Of a stretch of DNA of 64,000 nt, positions 32,955 through 43,222 are shown piece after piece. A program made the translations under genes and the position numbers. Numbering within the stretch: position 1 is the first letter of the stretch; each line of letters starts with the position of its first letter. This DNA is from Cristatella mucedo (taxonomy: Eukaryota > Bryozoa > Phylactolaemata > Cristatellidae), in NCBI GenBank assembly GCA_009760855.2, contig WPIO01000069.1:305001-369000 (forward strand). The letters are read 5' to 3'. The notes below the pieces were generated by a model that was not told where the DNA came from, searched no databases, and saw nothing but the letters and a program-made list of their open reading frames with translations.

Positions 32955-34905
32955 TCATTCATTGGTGGAAAGCTACGATACGAAACTAGTCGACATGCTC
33001 CACGAGTTTTTACCACTGCTTAAGCACGCTGTCTTTTCTCGCATAGACGGCCTTTGGTTTACTGCGGATATTAAACTAGTAAGGTCTACTAAGCGCAAGC
33101 TTGAAAAAGCGTAAAAATGATCGCGACCGACTGTCCAGCGGTAGGTATATGAGGACTACTGCAAAAAGTACCAATTGATCCTAGAAAAGGTCATGTACAG
33201 CTCCTATAAAAACATTGTAAAATCACAGAGCCCCAATCCAAAAATACTGCTGTCGGCGATCAAGCAATTCCTTAACCTCATTCAGGTTAGCTCCGTGCCT
33301 AGTGATCACTGAGATGATCTTGGATTGCTTCTGGAGTTTCTTTGTCAACCACAAGACAACTTAGACAAGATCTGGGAGTTCATACCTAAGATGACAGCCT
33401 CCCCTTGGAATCATGGCCCTTAATTATATGCAGAACCTCAATGTCTAAATGTAAGGAGTGACCCCGTCCTAAAGTTGATAAATCTCAATCAAATTAAACA
33501 ACTAATCCCTTGTACGCTGTTCCCACTGTCCTGCTTCTACGATGCATCGATATGCTGCTGCCATGCATATTTACATCGTAAATACGTCATTAGCCTCACG
33601 TCATGCACCATCACCTTTCAAAAAGGCTATAAGCAGGCCTCAACTCAAAACAGCAGCACTAGATCAAAAGAACTTTAGCTATTTCCACGATGTCACTCTG
33701 ATACCTTTCCTTTCCAAGACACTGAAACGAGTCGTGGCAGACCGACTGAATTGATATATTGACACTTCAAACCTTACTTTTTTTGAGCAAGTTCCGGTCA
33801 GGTTTTAGAGCTAATTACTCCTCGGAGTCAGCATTGCTTCGGTGTATAACGACCTACATAGGAATGCAGACTTAGGTAGAGCATCTCTGCTTGCTTAGCT
33901 TGATCTCATGGCAGCTTTTGATAAAACGGATCACCAATACATTTTTTAGCACAGCTCGTCTCACCTGGGCATTACTGGCACTGCATTGTAATGGTTCGGG
34001 TACTATCTCAGAGGGACACTTCAGAGTATTTTTATCAATGAACAAAGATCATCAGAAGAATTTCTGAAATATGAAGTACTTCAGGGCTCCGGACTTGGTC
34101 TAGTTCCTTCGACGGTTTATACTCTACCTCTTGCTGATGCGATTGCCATGCGAAATCTAAGGTTTCCCTTCTATGCGGTTGGCACTCAGCTGTACCTATG
34201 CTTTGATCTCTCCCAGACCTCCAGCACGTCGAATTCGCTCAACTATCTTGCTGCATGTGTTGATGACATTCGCATGTCAATAGCAGCAAGCTTGCATAAA
34301 TTAAACGATGATAAAACCGCTTTCTATTTAGAGGAGAACCAAGTGCGATTTAGAACTTGGAAAGGTTAATGTTCACAGCCGGCTCTGCCAGCATCTTTTG
34401 TTGAATCTGCACAAAATTTAGGCATCAAGTTCTAAAGTGATCATTCACTAGACGACTACATTAGTTCAGTAGTCAAGCCTGCCTACGTTCAGGTAGATAT
34501 CGTTGCTAAACTTCGGGCTGGTTTAGACAGGGATACCACACCATCTAAATTGGTCCGAGTATTTGGGACATCCATACTTGAGTTGTGTAACTCACTGCTT
34601 GTTGGCCTACCGGCGTGTGCAATCTGGTGACTACAGCTTGTGCCAAACTCGGCAGCTAGGCTTGTCCGTCATGAGTGTTCCAGTTTCTGGATCTCACTAC
34701 TTCTCGCCGACCTGCACTGGCTCCCAGTCAAGCAACGCATCCACTTAAAGATTTTGCCACTCACTTGTAGGTTCCTTAATTGTTTGGCTCCAGCCTACCT
34801 ATCAGATGTACTGCACCACCAGGCACCACCATCGTACCATCCGCTTTTCGGAATCTCTGTAACTCTTTGTAACTCCAGCTTCAACAAGCCCACTCCACCG
34901 GTTGA
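32955..34905 (+). mobile_element. LINE-A, longest but very decayed copy, with dead reverse transcriptase
   Basis: Starts in the linker upstream of RT (L-W-F-T-A-D-I-K-L-V-R-S-T-K-R-K-L-E-K near 33052-33110) and continues into RT remnants: H-D-V-T-L-I-P-F-L-S-K near 33690, L-D-L-M-A-A-F-D-K-T-D-H near 33900-33935, and the catalytic box reading Y-A-V-G instead of Y-A-D-D (34172-34183). It then passes through L-H-K-L-N-D-D-K-T-A to A-P-A-Y-L-S-D-V-L. The loss of both catalytic aspartates and many stops show a dead copy. No 3' tail is preserved. Confidence 0.82.
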
Positions 34906-35386
34906 TGAGCCCCAAATGCATGTGAGGCAGGGGCTAAACCACGTGATCGGCGTGACCCACAAGGGCAAAATATTAGTCGGCCATTATTTTAAGCCGGCAT
35001 ATATGAATAACATGCATAGGTGAGTTGCCCACGGCACTGAAGCCACGCCCCCTAACCCATTCCCTTATCGGAGCCAGGAAGGGCTCGGCTGGCATATGAG
35101 GGTGCTGCCGATTTGACCGATAGGACAGTAAGGCCTTGAAACCAATGAGCTAGGGTTAAGGTTTCCAAAAACGCCCAGCGGCATTCAGCTGCAGCTAGTT
35201 ATTGTGTGACCAGAACAGTCAAATGGTAGATGATGAGCCAGTATGAATAGGAATCATCTTCATTCTAAAATAGTCAGCACAGCTACATTTGTATGAGCAC
35301 AGTGACTCCAAGCAAAGGATTGCACTACACACGTATCGTAGGCTATGCTCTATCTGTAGGCTACGAGCAACTCACTTCCTCTGGAT
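34906..35386. other. No gene seen
   Basis: Unique-looking sequence with no convincing coding block or repeat. Confidence 0.5.
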
Positions 35387-35513
35387 TCACTTCGCTGAGT
35401 CATAGCAGACATGTATTAAATGTCTAATGAAGATGTAACAGGACCTCTCAAGCTCAATCGGCTTCTCGCCCACATATCCCAGCTGCTTTACTTGCTGCTT
35501 AATAATTGCTTGC
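35387..35513 (-). CDS. Candidate (terminal?) exon of unidentified gene
   Basis: After acceptor AAACGTCTCTTCAG (complement of 35514-35527), the minus strand is open from one split base through QAIIKQQVKQLGYVGEKPIE and LERSCYIFIRHLIHVCYDSA-K to a TGA at 35387-35389. A possible donor GTGAATCC lies just before the stop, so it may be internal. The frame is protein-like, but no family is recognised. Only one splice site is clear. Confidence 0.3.
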
Positions 35514-35609
35514 CTGAAGAGACGTTTGGCAGCATGCAGTGAGTTCTCATAGCTTCTATCGTGGAGTAGTCACGGATAAGGCTGCAACTGTTGCATTGCA
35601 CGAACGTGC

Positions 35610-35676
35610 AAGCACACACACGCACAAACATGCACAAACACACAAACATGCACACACCCACACACACACACGAGTA
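35610..35676. repeat. (CA)n-rich microsatellite
   Basis: ACACAC with ATGC interruptions. The interval 35677-36537 contains a plus-strand frame (35809-36174) of 121 codons that I cannot assign and regard as doubtful. Confidence 0.85.
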
Positions 35677-36537
35677 TACCCACAATGCGATTTCGACAGT
35701 GCATATGCAACAATCAACTAGTCTCCGAAACTGGCTGCATGTATCACCATCACAACAAAAACTAGGGTTGTACAAAACGTCAACCATAAGGTTTTTGGCT
35801 GCAGCTGCATGAGCGATGGCTTGCAAGCCGTTAGCCTGTCACAAGCTCACTCGGGGATATCTGCGATGCAAAGGACTGTAGGTAAGTACGAGGTGACATT
35901 TTTCCAAATCAGTAGGCGTGAGCACTCCCCCCCCACCCACTGGGTGTGTTATCATGCTTATCAGCATGTCCTAGCGAAATTTGAACTCAGCTGCGTTTTA
36001 GCTACCACAACTACCTTTGAGTCACTTTCAACGGCTGACAAGCTAGCTGATCCTCTGATCCAAAAATATAGTTGTCTTAAAGAGGTTCAACCGTGCGAGT
36101 TCTTCAGGCTGAGTAATGCACGGTTTTTCAGTTGCTGCTTTGCAAATTACAAACCGATGCGAACCTACGAGTGAATCAAGAAGACAAGGTCAGCATATTA
36201 TTTTGTTTTGTGCCTTTTCTACTGAAGTGAAACTCTCCATCGGTGTGCCAAATGTTAGTTTCACGAGCTAAACTTGGGAGTTGGCGTTGATAATTCTACC
36301 TAAGACAATATTTTGAGGGTTTAAAACAGCAACAGTAATGCTCACTGAATGAAATCGTTGATTCTACGACATCAGATTTGCAACGCTGTCATGAATCGAA
36401 TTAATAGCTATAAAATAAAGCACAGCCTATCACAACAGCTGACTAGCAGCAATTGAGGTCAAGCTACGGCCCCGGAAAATCCTCGGCAGAGCTGGGGGCT
36501 AGGTAAGTGACCCATGCAGTCGATAATATATTTAAAT

Positions 36538-36704
36538 TAGCTGATTCAACAGTATTTTTTGCATAGCAACAGACTAGCATTTACTGCTCTCGCCACCACT
36601 TCCAGCTGCTATAAATAATCATTCTCCGCAGGATTCGAACTCACGAGCTAGGGCAGAAGTCGTGAAAAGCAACTGCCTTAATTGATGTGCCATCACGATT
36701 CACC
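36538..36704 (-). mobile_element. SINE-B (tRNA-derived), copy 5
   Basis: Reverse complement shows the TGATGGCACATCAATTAAGGC head, a box-B-like GAGTTCGAATCC and the GTTGAATCAGCTAAT end. More diverged than the other copies. Confidence 0.65.
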
Positions 36705-36761
36705 GTCGAGAATCACAACTTCGACTGGCTTGGCTCGGGTGAGTCGCATGTGTTCTATGAC

Positions 36762-37030
36762 AGTGTCCCGCTGGTGGCTGTTCTTGTGGAGTCTCACGGA
36801 AACACAGCAAGGACGTGAACGGTAAGGCGACTCAATCTTTATTCCCACAGCAGGTACACATACAAGCTGGCTCACTTACCACAGATAAGGTAGTGAATCT
36901 GTGGTTCGCCACATGCTTACATCAAAAACCGGCGCTGCACCGAGTCAATTGCTGGACCACCTGCTGCAGGTGGGGCTTACATTAGTGGCCGAGGCTGCTG
37001 TGCTAATTGCAATAGCAGGCACACACAACA
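36762..37030 (-). mobile_element. Solo-LTR-like repeat, copy 1
   Basis: This 269-bp block is about 70% identical by eye to 49713-49961. On the minus strand it begins TGTTGTGTG and ends near GACACT, and carries GGGAATAAAG, a polyadenylation signal in the right place for an LTR. Flanking tetramer TATG occurs on both sides (36756-36759 and 37031-37034). No internal retrotransposon genes adjoin it. Confidence 0.55.
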
Positions 37031-37034
37031 TATG

Positions 37035-38228
37035 CTCAAGCAGACATGAGTGCCAGCTATGATGTACACGTCGCTGATTCCAAAGCCACAGCAGGACCAT
37101 TATAAATAACTGCACGCAATATTTGAAGGAAGAGTCGTCCGAGCCACCGGCTCAGCCGAGCTGCTCTGGAAAGCTAGAGCGATCTGTTTTGAAAGCATAC
37201 ACACCTTCGACACTGAATGGATGCGGTAAGAAAACACCACTTAGCAAATCCAACGCATGTCTCAGAAGGCAAATCATCTCTACTGCAACTACAGGTACAG
37301 TTCGAAGGCTCTAGGCGCACTCGGCATGCAGACTAAACGCACAGACCATCTAGCGCCGTGTAAGACCCAACGCACGTTCGAGTCGTGTGAACCACAGATT
37401 CCGAGACCTGCAATCAAACCCAACCAAATCGCAAAAAATGCTAAACTGCCCCAGGCACGTCAGTAGTGACGGATGAGTACACCTCCAATCTTCAGAACGC
37501 TTCTAACACTGGCCACTGACGCTGCTCAGCTAACCATCCAGTCGACATGCGAGAGTAGTTCCGCTGACCTGGATATACAAAACGGGTAAGCTCGCTGGTG
37601 TCTCCGTTAAAGCGGTTCGCACATTTAATAGGCTGAAAACATAACTAATTACTGCAGGAAAAAATTAAAAATACCCATATACAGCTCATTTTTTCTTGCA
37701 GATGCCTAGTAGCTACGCATTTTTGAGAGACGTCAACAGCGCTCCAAGAAGGCTATAGAGCAACCAAATTAATTTCAGGCTCGGCGGTTTCCCTGAGCAC
37801 GGGCGTGAATTTGCCAGGTGAACTGAATATCCCTCTGTCGTTGAATATTCAAGCAACCACAAGCTCTTACATGGTTGCCACCCCTCAACCACGCATGCAG
37901 GGATCCTAATTTGAATCTCCCAACCCCCATAGCTGAGGAGGTATCGGAAATAGGGAACCCCAATCGCCTACCGAACCCTGCCTCACCCCACCCCACCCCG
38001 TTCTGCTAATTAACGGTGGTTGGTTCTTAGAGATCGGCTCTTTACGCTCAGCATGCCGTCAGCAGCGGAACGCAGCTTGTAACGAGAACCGTCTTAAATT
38101 AGCACGACCAGTAGGTGTTAATAGCTTAAGTCTATTAAGCGGCGATGGTTGGTTACGGGCGTTACACGTAAGACTTTACGAGCTACAAATTTGGTTCGTT
38201 TGATGATTTTTTTAACCCTTTACGACAA
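37035..38228. other. No confident gene
   Basis: Unique-looking sequence with only short frames, including an A/C-rich part near 37120-37460. No repeat or domain recognised. Confidence 0.45.
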
Positions 38229-38486
38229 AAATCCCTTACTCGCTCGCAAGTCTGCTCGCTCGCAAGTCAGTCTGCTCGCTCGCAAGTCAGTCTGCTCGCT
38301 CGCAAGTCAGTCTGCTCGCTCGCAAGTCAGTCTGCTCGCTCGCAAGTCAGTCTGCTCGCTCGCAAGTCAGTCTGCTCGCTCGCAAGTCAGTCTGCTCGCT
38401 CGCAAGTCAGTCTGCTCGCTCGCAAGTCAGTCTGCTCGCTCGCAAGTCAGTCTGCTCGCTCGCAAGTCAGTCTGCTCACTCGCAAG
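38229..38486. repeat. Near-perfect 20-bp minisatellite
   Basis: At least 11 copies of CGCAAGTCAGTCTGCTCGCT, identical over 38261-38475, with a shortened first unit and one G-to-A change in the last. Because 20 is not a multiple of 3, the reading frame cycles over 60 nt and the array is open for over 100 codons on plus; this is probably coincidental. There are no spacers, so it is not a CRISPR array. Confidence 0.97.
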
Positions 38487-38979
38487 GTCTTTTCATCGTG
38501 AAGGTTACAAAAACAATTCATCACGGCGAAGGAAGGGGACAGAAGTTATGCCCCATTGTGGTTAGGCTAAGCCGCCTCGTAATACCATTGGCCAATGATA
38601 TCACGTGACATAAGCCTATTTATGGAAACGTAAACAGGAAGTTGTCGCCATTGGCTCATCCCACACCTTCCTAGTCGTGTTGAGTTCGATAGCGATAGCG
38701 ATTGCGATGACTCGTTTGATGTTAGTCATTATGTTGAAGCGCCTTGCTGGCTTTGGCTTAATTTAAGCCGAACAAGAGCTGTTCTGCGGTGGGCAAGAAC
38801 TCCTACGTCCTGGAGCCAGAGAGGAGCGCCAGTGCGGTTAGAGAGCAAGAGCTTAAGAGCAAGCCAGGAAGCTCTGAGTCCAGCGGTGGCGATTCGGCCT
38901 TTAGAATGGCTCTGATATCCGCGAGAGCTGCTGATTAATATTGGCTGGCCTGTCAACCTCGGCCATAACTCTGTCCAAA
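38487..38979. other. No gene seen
   Basis: Unique-looking region between the minisatellite and the LTR-like block. It might be part of the same retroelement, but I see no coding remains. Confidence 0.4.
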
Positions 38980-39932
38980 CAGATATGTCTGGAACCTATT
39001 CAGCATTCAAGCTGGACGGGGTTGCCCTTCCAGTGGTCTAGTGATGGTATTAAGTCCTTACCGTAATGGGCCACGGTGTCGGGCCCAATACCACTAAGCT
39101 CTTGCCCTAGAGTCTCAGCTAGGTATTTAAGAGTCGAGCGACGCTCGCTCTTGGTCTTTTGCTCGGATTTCTCTCTTCGGCTTTGCGTCGACACTGCCGG
39201 ACTCGTTTCTCTGAAAGCGACGGAGGAGGGGTATGTTCGCCGGCGATTGACGGAACAGGACGAGACAGTACTACGAGAATTCGGTGGACTCCACCGAATA
39301 CGGTCGTACCGCGCCAGAGCTGGCATTTTGTGCTTTGTGTGGGCGCGCTCGCACGTGGTCTCGGCATAAGGATTTGCCGGTGTGAGCTAGACTTAGTTGC
39401 TGTGGTGGGTGAGATATTCCGTTGGTTCGGGCTCCTTTCTCTATTCGGGCCGTTTTCCCTAGAGATTCAGGTAGCCTAAGTGTGGAGACGTGTTTCTTCC
39501 GCAAGAGTGCTTTAGGTGGTGTGTGAGGTATTCCTGCCGTTAAGTTGTAAGAGGAGCCGTAGTTCTCCCGTCACGGTCTAGGCTCCGTCTATTTGGGTCA
39601 TTCCCCATTTTTAGACGTAAGTAGCCCAAGTGCGGAGACGTAATTTCTCCGTAAGAGTGCATAAGGTATTCCTGCCGTAAAGTGGAGGCGGAGCCCTGGT
39701 TTTCCAGTCAGGGTCCGGTTCGGGCTTCTCGTCTCATTCGGGTCGTTCCCCACGATAGACTTATGTAGCCTAAGTGCGGGGGACGTATTCCCTCCGCAAG
39801 AGTGCTTGTGCTGTTGACAGCGTATGAGGAGTATGGAGATAAAACTGAGCTAGACGCGTAGTGACTTTGTGCGCTTGCTAATAAAGCTCAGTAAAATCCC
39901 CAATTTGTGTGTCTCGCTTTACAATACACGCC
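38980..39932 (+). mobile_element. LTR-like block with TATA, internal 145-150 bp tandem repeats and polyA signal
   Basis: Features in order are a TATTTAAGAG TATA-like box (39123-39132), a leader region, about 3.5 copies of a 145-150 bp repeat starting GTAGCCTAAGTGCGGAGACG (39471, 39622, 39766, with a partial unit before), then AATAAAGCTCAG (about 39880), and an end TCTCGCTTTACA. The TATA, repeat and AATAAA order is that of a long terminal repeat (U3-R-U5). No gag-pol is next to it, so it would be a solo LTR; exact ends are uncertain. Confidence 0.42.
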
Positions 39933-40234
39933 GCGGACTCACGACCCCCTGTAGTAATGGTGAGTAGGTCTGCGCCAGAAACGCTCGTTTCTTGGCGTCC
40001 TGCTCATTACGCGTAGGCACGCGCCGAATGGCATCAGGCGGTCGGTTACGCCGCCAGGTAAGTGGCAGGTTAAGCCTACTCGGCCGAGCCTTCGGCGTTA
40101 TAATCTTTTTTCAATTCCAGACATGGAATTCTTTTACGAACATAAGGTTACACTTAATGAATATGCTTCACTCGGTAACCTAATTAAAATCGTTCATTAC
40201 TGAATCAATAATGTTAGCCGACAATGCTCTCCGT
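39933..40234. other. No gene seen
   Basis: GC-richer unique sequence after the LTR-like block, then AT-rich sequence. No feature identified. Confidence 0.45.
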
Positions 40235-41100
40235 TCGTTGCAAAGATCTCTTGCTTTTGCTGAATCTGAGCCAAGCGCCGAAATCGGAACGGGCCTTGTA
40301 TCTGAATCATGAACCGAAATCCTAAAAGTCGATGTCCTAACCAAGCACTGAAATTGAAACTTTGACTGTATCTGAACCAAGCACCGAAATTGAAAAGTCA
40401 ATGTCTGAGGCAAACGCAGGAACGGAGAAGATAGCTGGTACAAAGGAGCGTAAAAGCACCATTCTACGAAGCCGCGGAACCTCTAGTACACTGACTTTAA
40501 CGGCAGGACGACGGCTCGAGAGTACAGTGGCTTTAAGGGTAGGACACTTGAAACTGCTCAAGAGTACAATGGCTTTAAAGGAAGAACAACGGCACGAAAG
40601 TTAACTGTCTTTAACGATAAGATAACCATAATAATAGTAATAAAATTGCACTTGATAAGCGCCCTCACAGAAACCAATCTCTTTCAAGGTGCTTTACATT
40701 TGCTTAAAAGGGAAAGGCGATAGAATGGTGAGTAATATCATGCTTAATAAACAACATGAATAAGGATCGAACTTGGCTCTGCCCGAGAGTACAGTGACTT
40801 TACTGGTAGGATACTTGAAACTTCTTAAGAGAGAAGGAACTGGCTGAAAATGGTTTTAGATCCATAGTAACCTACCACTTAAATGCGACGCTAATAGACG
40901 ACGCCTCCAAGTTGTCTACTAGCCGAGCCTCGTTTCTCGTAGATACGGTCCCACACTGGCTTCGTCGCAAGTGATAGATCCATAAGATCCTATCACTAAA
41001 ATGCGATGCTAATGGTCGATGCCTCCAAGGCGACCACTAGCCGAGTCGCTATTGCCGAGACTGATCCATAAGAATCTATCTAGCTTCATACGAAGCTAGA
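40235..41100. repeat. Degenerate tandem-repeat region with nested LINE-A fragment
   Basis: Three repeat types follow one another. GAATCTGAGCCAAGCGCCGAA-like units (about 45 bp) lie near 40260-40400. A unit of about 40 bp, GAGTACAGTGGCTTTAAGGG, is at 40480-40620 and again at 40783-40830. A longer unit of 90-120 bp starting GATCCATAAG is at 40859, 40976 and 41064. A LINE-A tail splits the second array. Confidence 0.6.
40640..40764 (-). mobile_element. LINE-A 3' tail fragment
   Basis: Reverse complement of the LINE-A tail and first part of its 3' UTR (GTTGTTTATTAAGCATGATA), inserted within the about 40-bp tandem array. Confidence 0.8.
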
Positions 41101-41504
41101 GAACTGCCAAAATGTAATGGGCCGTCATCAACCTTCCTAAGCCAGGCGCACTGCGTCTTCTTTCTGTGCATTGCGGGCATTGTGTGTCTCAAGACAGCGG
41201 CTAAGGTAGGTCTTGGAGGTAAGTGAGCAAGCGTGCCCAGGGCGTTCTGGCCGAAGGCATCGCCGTTTTACAATCACGTGATCCTGCTCATTTGAATATC
41301 GTCTGCTAGGTAGTAGCCGGCCAACGCCATTCCTATTATAATGCCATAGGCGGAAATAAAAGCGGAGGTTAAATTAGAACGATGTCCAATCAAAGGAAAA
41401 AGTATGTCAACCAAAGGTATGAAGAGGTTAAGCAATGCAATAGCAAAGCAAGGCAGTGCCTAATGAATTTAACAAAGGTATGATATGCACTGAAATTTGT
41501 AAAT

Positions 41505-41729
41505 ATGGTCATTTCGATAGGAGTAACGATTACCAGCACTTACATCCCATTCGTCCCAGATTTACCTAACATTGTTCCTACATTCGCAGCAGTAACTATA
41601 ATGTTGTTATCAATTGATGGCGTCCTTACCGAAATAGACAAACGTAAACGAGCAACTCTAGAAGCAAATGCAAAGTTTATCTCAATGACCGCCGATGCAT
41701 TGTCTGATGATGTAATAACCACAGAATAA
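41505..41729 (+). CDS. Small putative membrane protein at left end of viral element
   Basis: Intact plus-strand ORF of 74 codons, starting M-V-I-S-I-G-V-T-I-T, with a hydrophobic segment IVPTFAAVTIMLLSIDGVL followed by a charged tail EIDKRKRATLEANAKF. It lies at the left end of the Maverick/adintovirus-like element, opposite in strand to the main gene block. Small membrane-active proteins are common in such viruses, but no family match is visible. An alternative is an unrelated chance ORF. Confidence 0.35.
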   Translation: MVISIGVTITSTYIPFVPDLPNIVPTFAAVTIMLLSIDGVLTEIDKRKRATLEANAKFISMTADALSDDVITTE

Positions 41730-41878
41730 TTTGATGATATGGTTAAAGGTATGGATGAAACAGATACCTCTCACAAACTTTGATTACTATTAGATTACTT
41801 GCAATTCTTTATTTAAAAACTTCTCTTTATATCGTTTAGGAAATATCTAGCTTGTTGGTCTTACATTACCATTATTAC

Positions 41879-42027
41879 GACGAGCTGGTTTGGTCTAGCG
41901 GTTAAGGTGCTCGTTCCGACCAAGGTCTGACTGAGGTCATGGGTTCGAGCCCCGAGGCATATGTAAAGCGCCTTAATAGAGGTTAGGTTCTCTTGGGGCG
42001 CTATATAAATGAATTATATTATTATTC
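41879..42027 (+). mobile_element. SINE-A (tRNA head, LINE-like tail), copy 1
   Basis: The head has a box-A-like TGGTCTAGCGGTTAAGGTG and box-B-like GGGTTCGAGCCCC, spaced as in a tRNA. The tail GTAAAGCGCCTTAATAGAGG...GGTTCTCTTGGGGCGCTATATAAATG closely resembles the LINE-A tail, suggesting LINE-A machinery mobilised it. It lies just beyond the integrase stop codon, inside the viral element. A second copy is at 60405-60554. Confidence 0.85.
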
Positions 42028-42045
42028 TAACAATCGTATGCTAAA

Positions 42046-42850
42046 TCAAACTTCATATCGGATTTTTGGTGCTTCTTTTTCCTCTTCTCCTTCGCCCGGT
42101 TCTAGTAAATATCTAACACTTGTTCCAAGTTCTAATGACTCCTCTTGTTTTCCCACTCTTCTATGGTACTCCGGTTTCTTTTGTTTGACTGTTTTTTATA
42201 GCTTTTGATGGTTCTTCTCCTGTTGTTCTTGTAATGCCATTATTCAGGTAATCTAAAATCTCAGGTAGATTATCAATCCATTCCTTGTTTCTAGTAGGAT
42301 CTCTAGAATTCAGACTTTGTAATTCGTTTTCCTACTGAGCGATGAAAGCTTTTTCTGCTATCGTTCTATTCATACGCTCAACTAACGCAACACTTTTTCT
42401 TGCTTGCCCTTCTATCACTCGTTTTCCACGACCGTTCATTCCTTTCTTGAATTCTTCTTTAACTCTGATCAGGATCAACTTTCATCCTCTTCGGCCATTC
42501 TAAACGACTTTTTGATAAAATTTTAACTATTGCTTGTTTTACTTCTTTCGATGATTTTGTTGTTAAGTGCTCTTAAGTCATTTTACTTTCTAGGAACATC
42601 GATCATACTTAATGCTTATTTATAACTCGAATCAGTTGGCTTATGCAGAACATCTGCTTAATAACTCTCATTGGGCACTTCTGTGTCAATAATACAGGTA
42701 GAATTACTTTAGGCCTTGGTTTGAATACATGGCTTATATCTGAATCCGGTTTATACTTAACTTTTTTTTTCCTTTCTTTTAAAGTTAAGAATGAAATTCT
42801 ATAGAGAATGGAAATATCTTGCAGAGTTTGTTCCCAGACTTCATCAGAAA
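42046..42850 (-). pseudogene. Retroviral-type DDE integrase of the viral element, broken
   Basis: The minus strand carries, across frameshifts, the parts of an rve-superfamily integrase: a segment with M-I-D-V (first Asp, near 42575), L-E-W-P-K-R-M-K-V-D-P-D (second Asp, about 42478-42510), A-L-V-E-R-M-N-R-T-I-A-E-K (catalytic Glu, about 42380), then WIDNLPEILDYLNNGITRTT. The C-terminal beta-rich end contains V-R-Y-L-L-E-P-G-E and stops at 42046-42048. All three acidic positions are still visible. Stops (one within the first-Asp region) and at least three frame changes kill it. This integrase type inserts viral or transposon DNA into the host chromosome. The N-terminal limit is uncertain; a plus-strand frame at 42808-43131 overlaps it. 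Confidence 0.78.
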
Positions 42851-43222
42851 AAGAATACCTAGAAACCAAACATCTGAAGCGTAAAAAGCGAAGGCCAAAG
42901 CTAAAAGATAAATTACCTTGCGATCTGTGCAATCTCGATTCGGCTGAAAGAGAATTTGACTCAGGCATCCTACGAAACGTCGAAATCATCATGTATGCTT
43001 ACTGTCACTACGCAAGGAATCAGTTTATCAAATCAAGGCCAATAAATATGTATGCTCTTGCAACGATGCGCTTTAAAAGAGGTGTTTGGAAATCTATAGG
43101 CCTCACAAGTGTGCAGCGCATGAAACAATAACACTCATCTCTAATCTTTTTGCACTCATCAAAGGAAAAAGAAAGAAAAAGAACTGAAGGAACTGGTAAC
43201 ATTACTGACCCATCTGTATTAT

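Noticed and set aside
38229-38486. CRISPR-like array
   Set aside because: Repeats are contiguous with no spacers, and the genome is eukaryotic.
38149-38565. 138-codon ORF with a 20-residue repeat
   Set aside because: The period comes from a 20-bp noncoding-type minisatellite cycling through three frames. No start context, domain or splice site supports it.
41879-41955. Functional tRNA gene
   Set aside because: Box A and box B are present but the 3' half does not fold as an acceptor stem and runs into a LINE-like tail. A second copy with target duplication shows it is a SINE.
42808-43131. Plus-strand 107-codon Cys-containing ORF in the viral element
   Set aside because: It overlaps the presumed N-terminal part of the integrase on the other strand, and its C-x-x-C pairs do not form a recognisable finger. 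It is kept only as a possibility.
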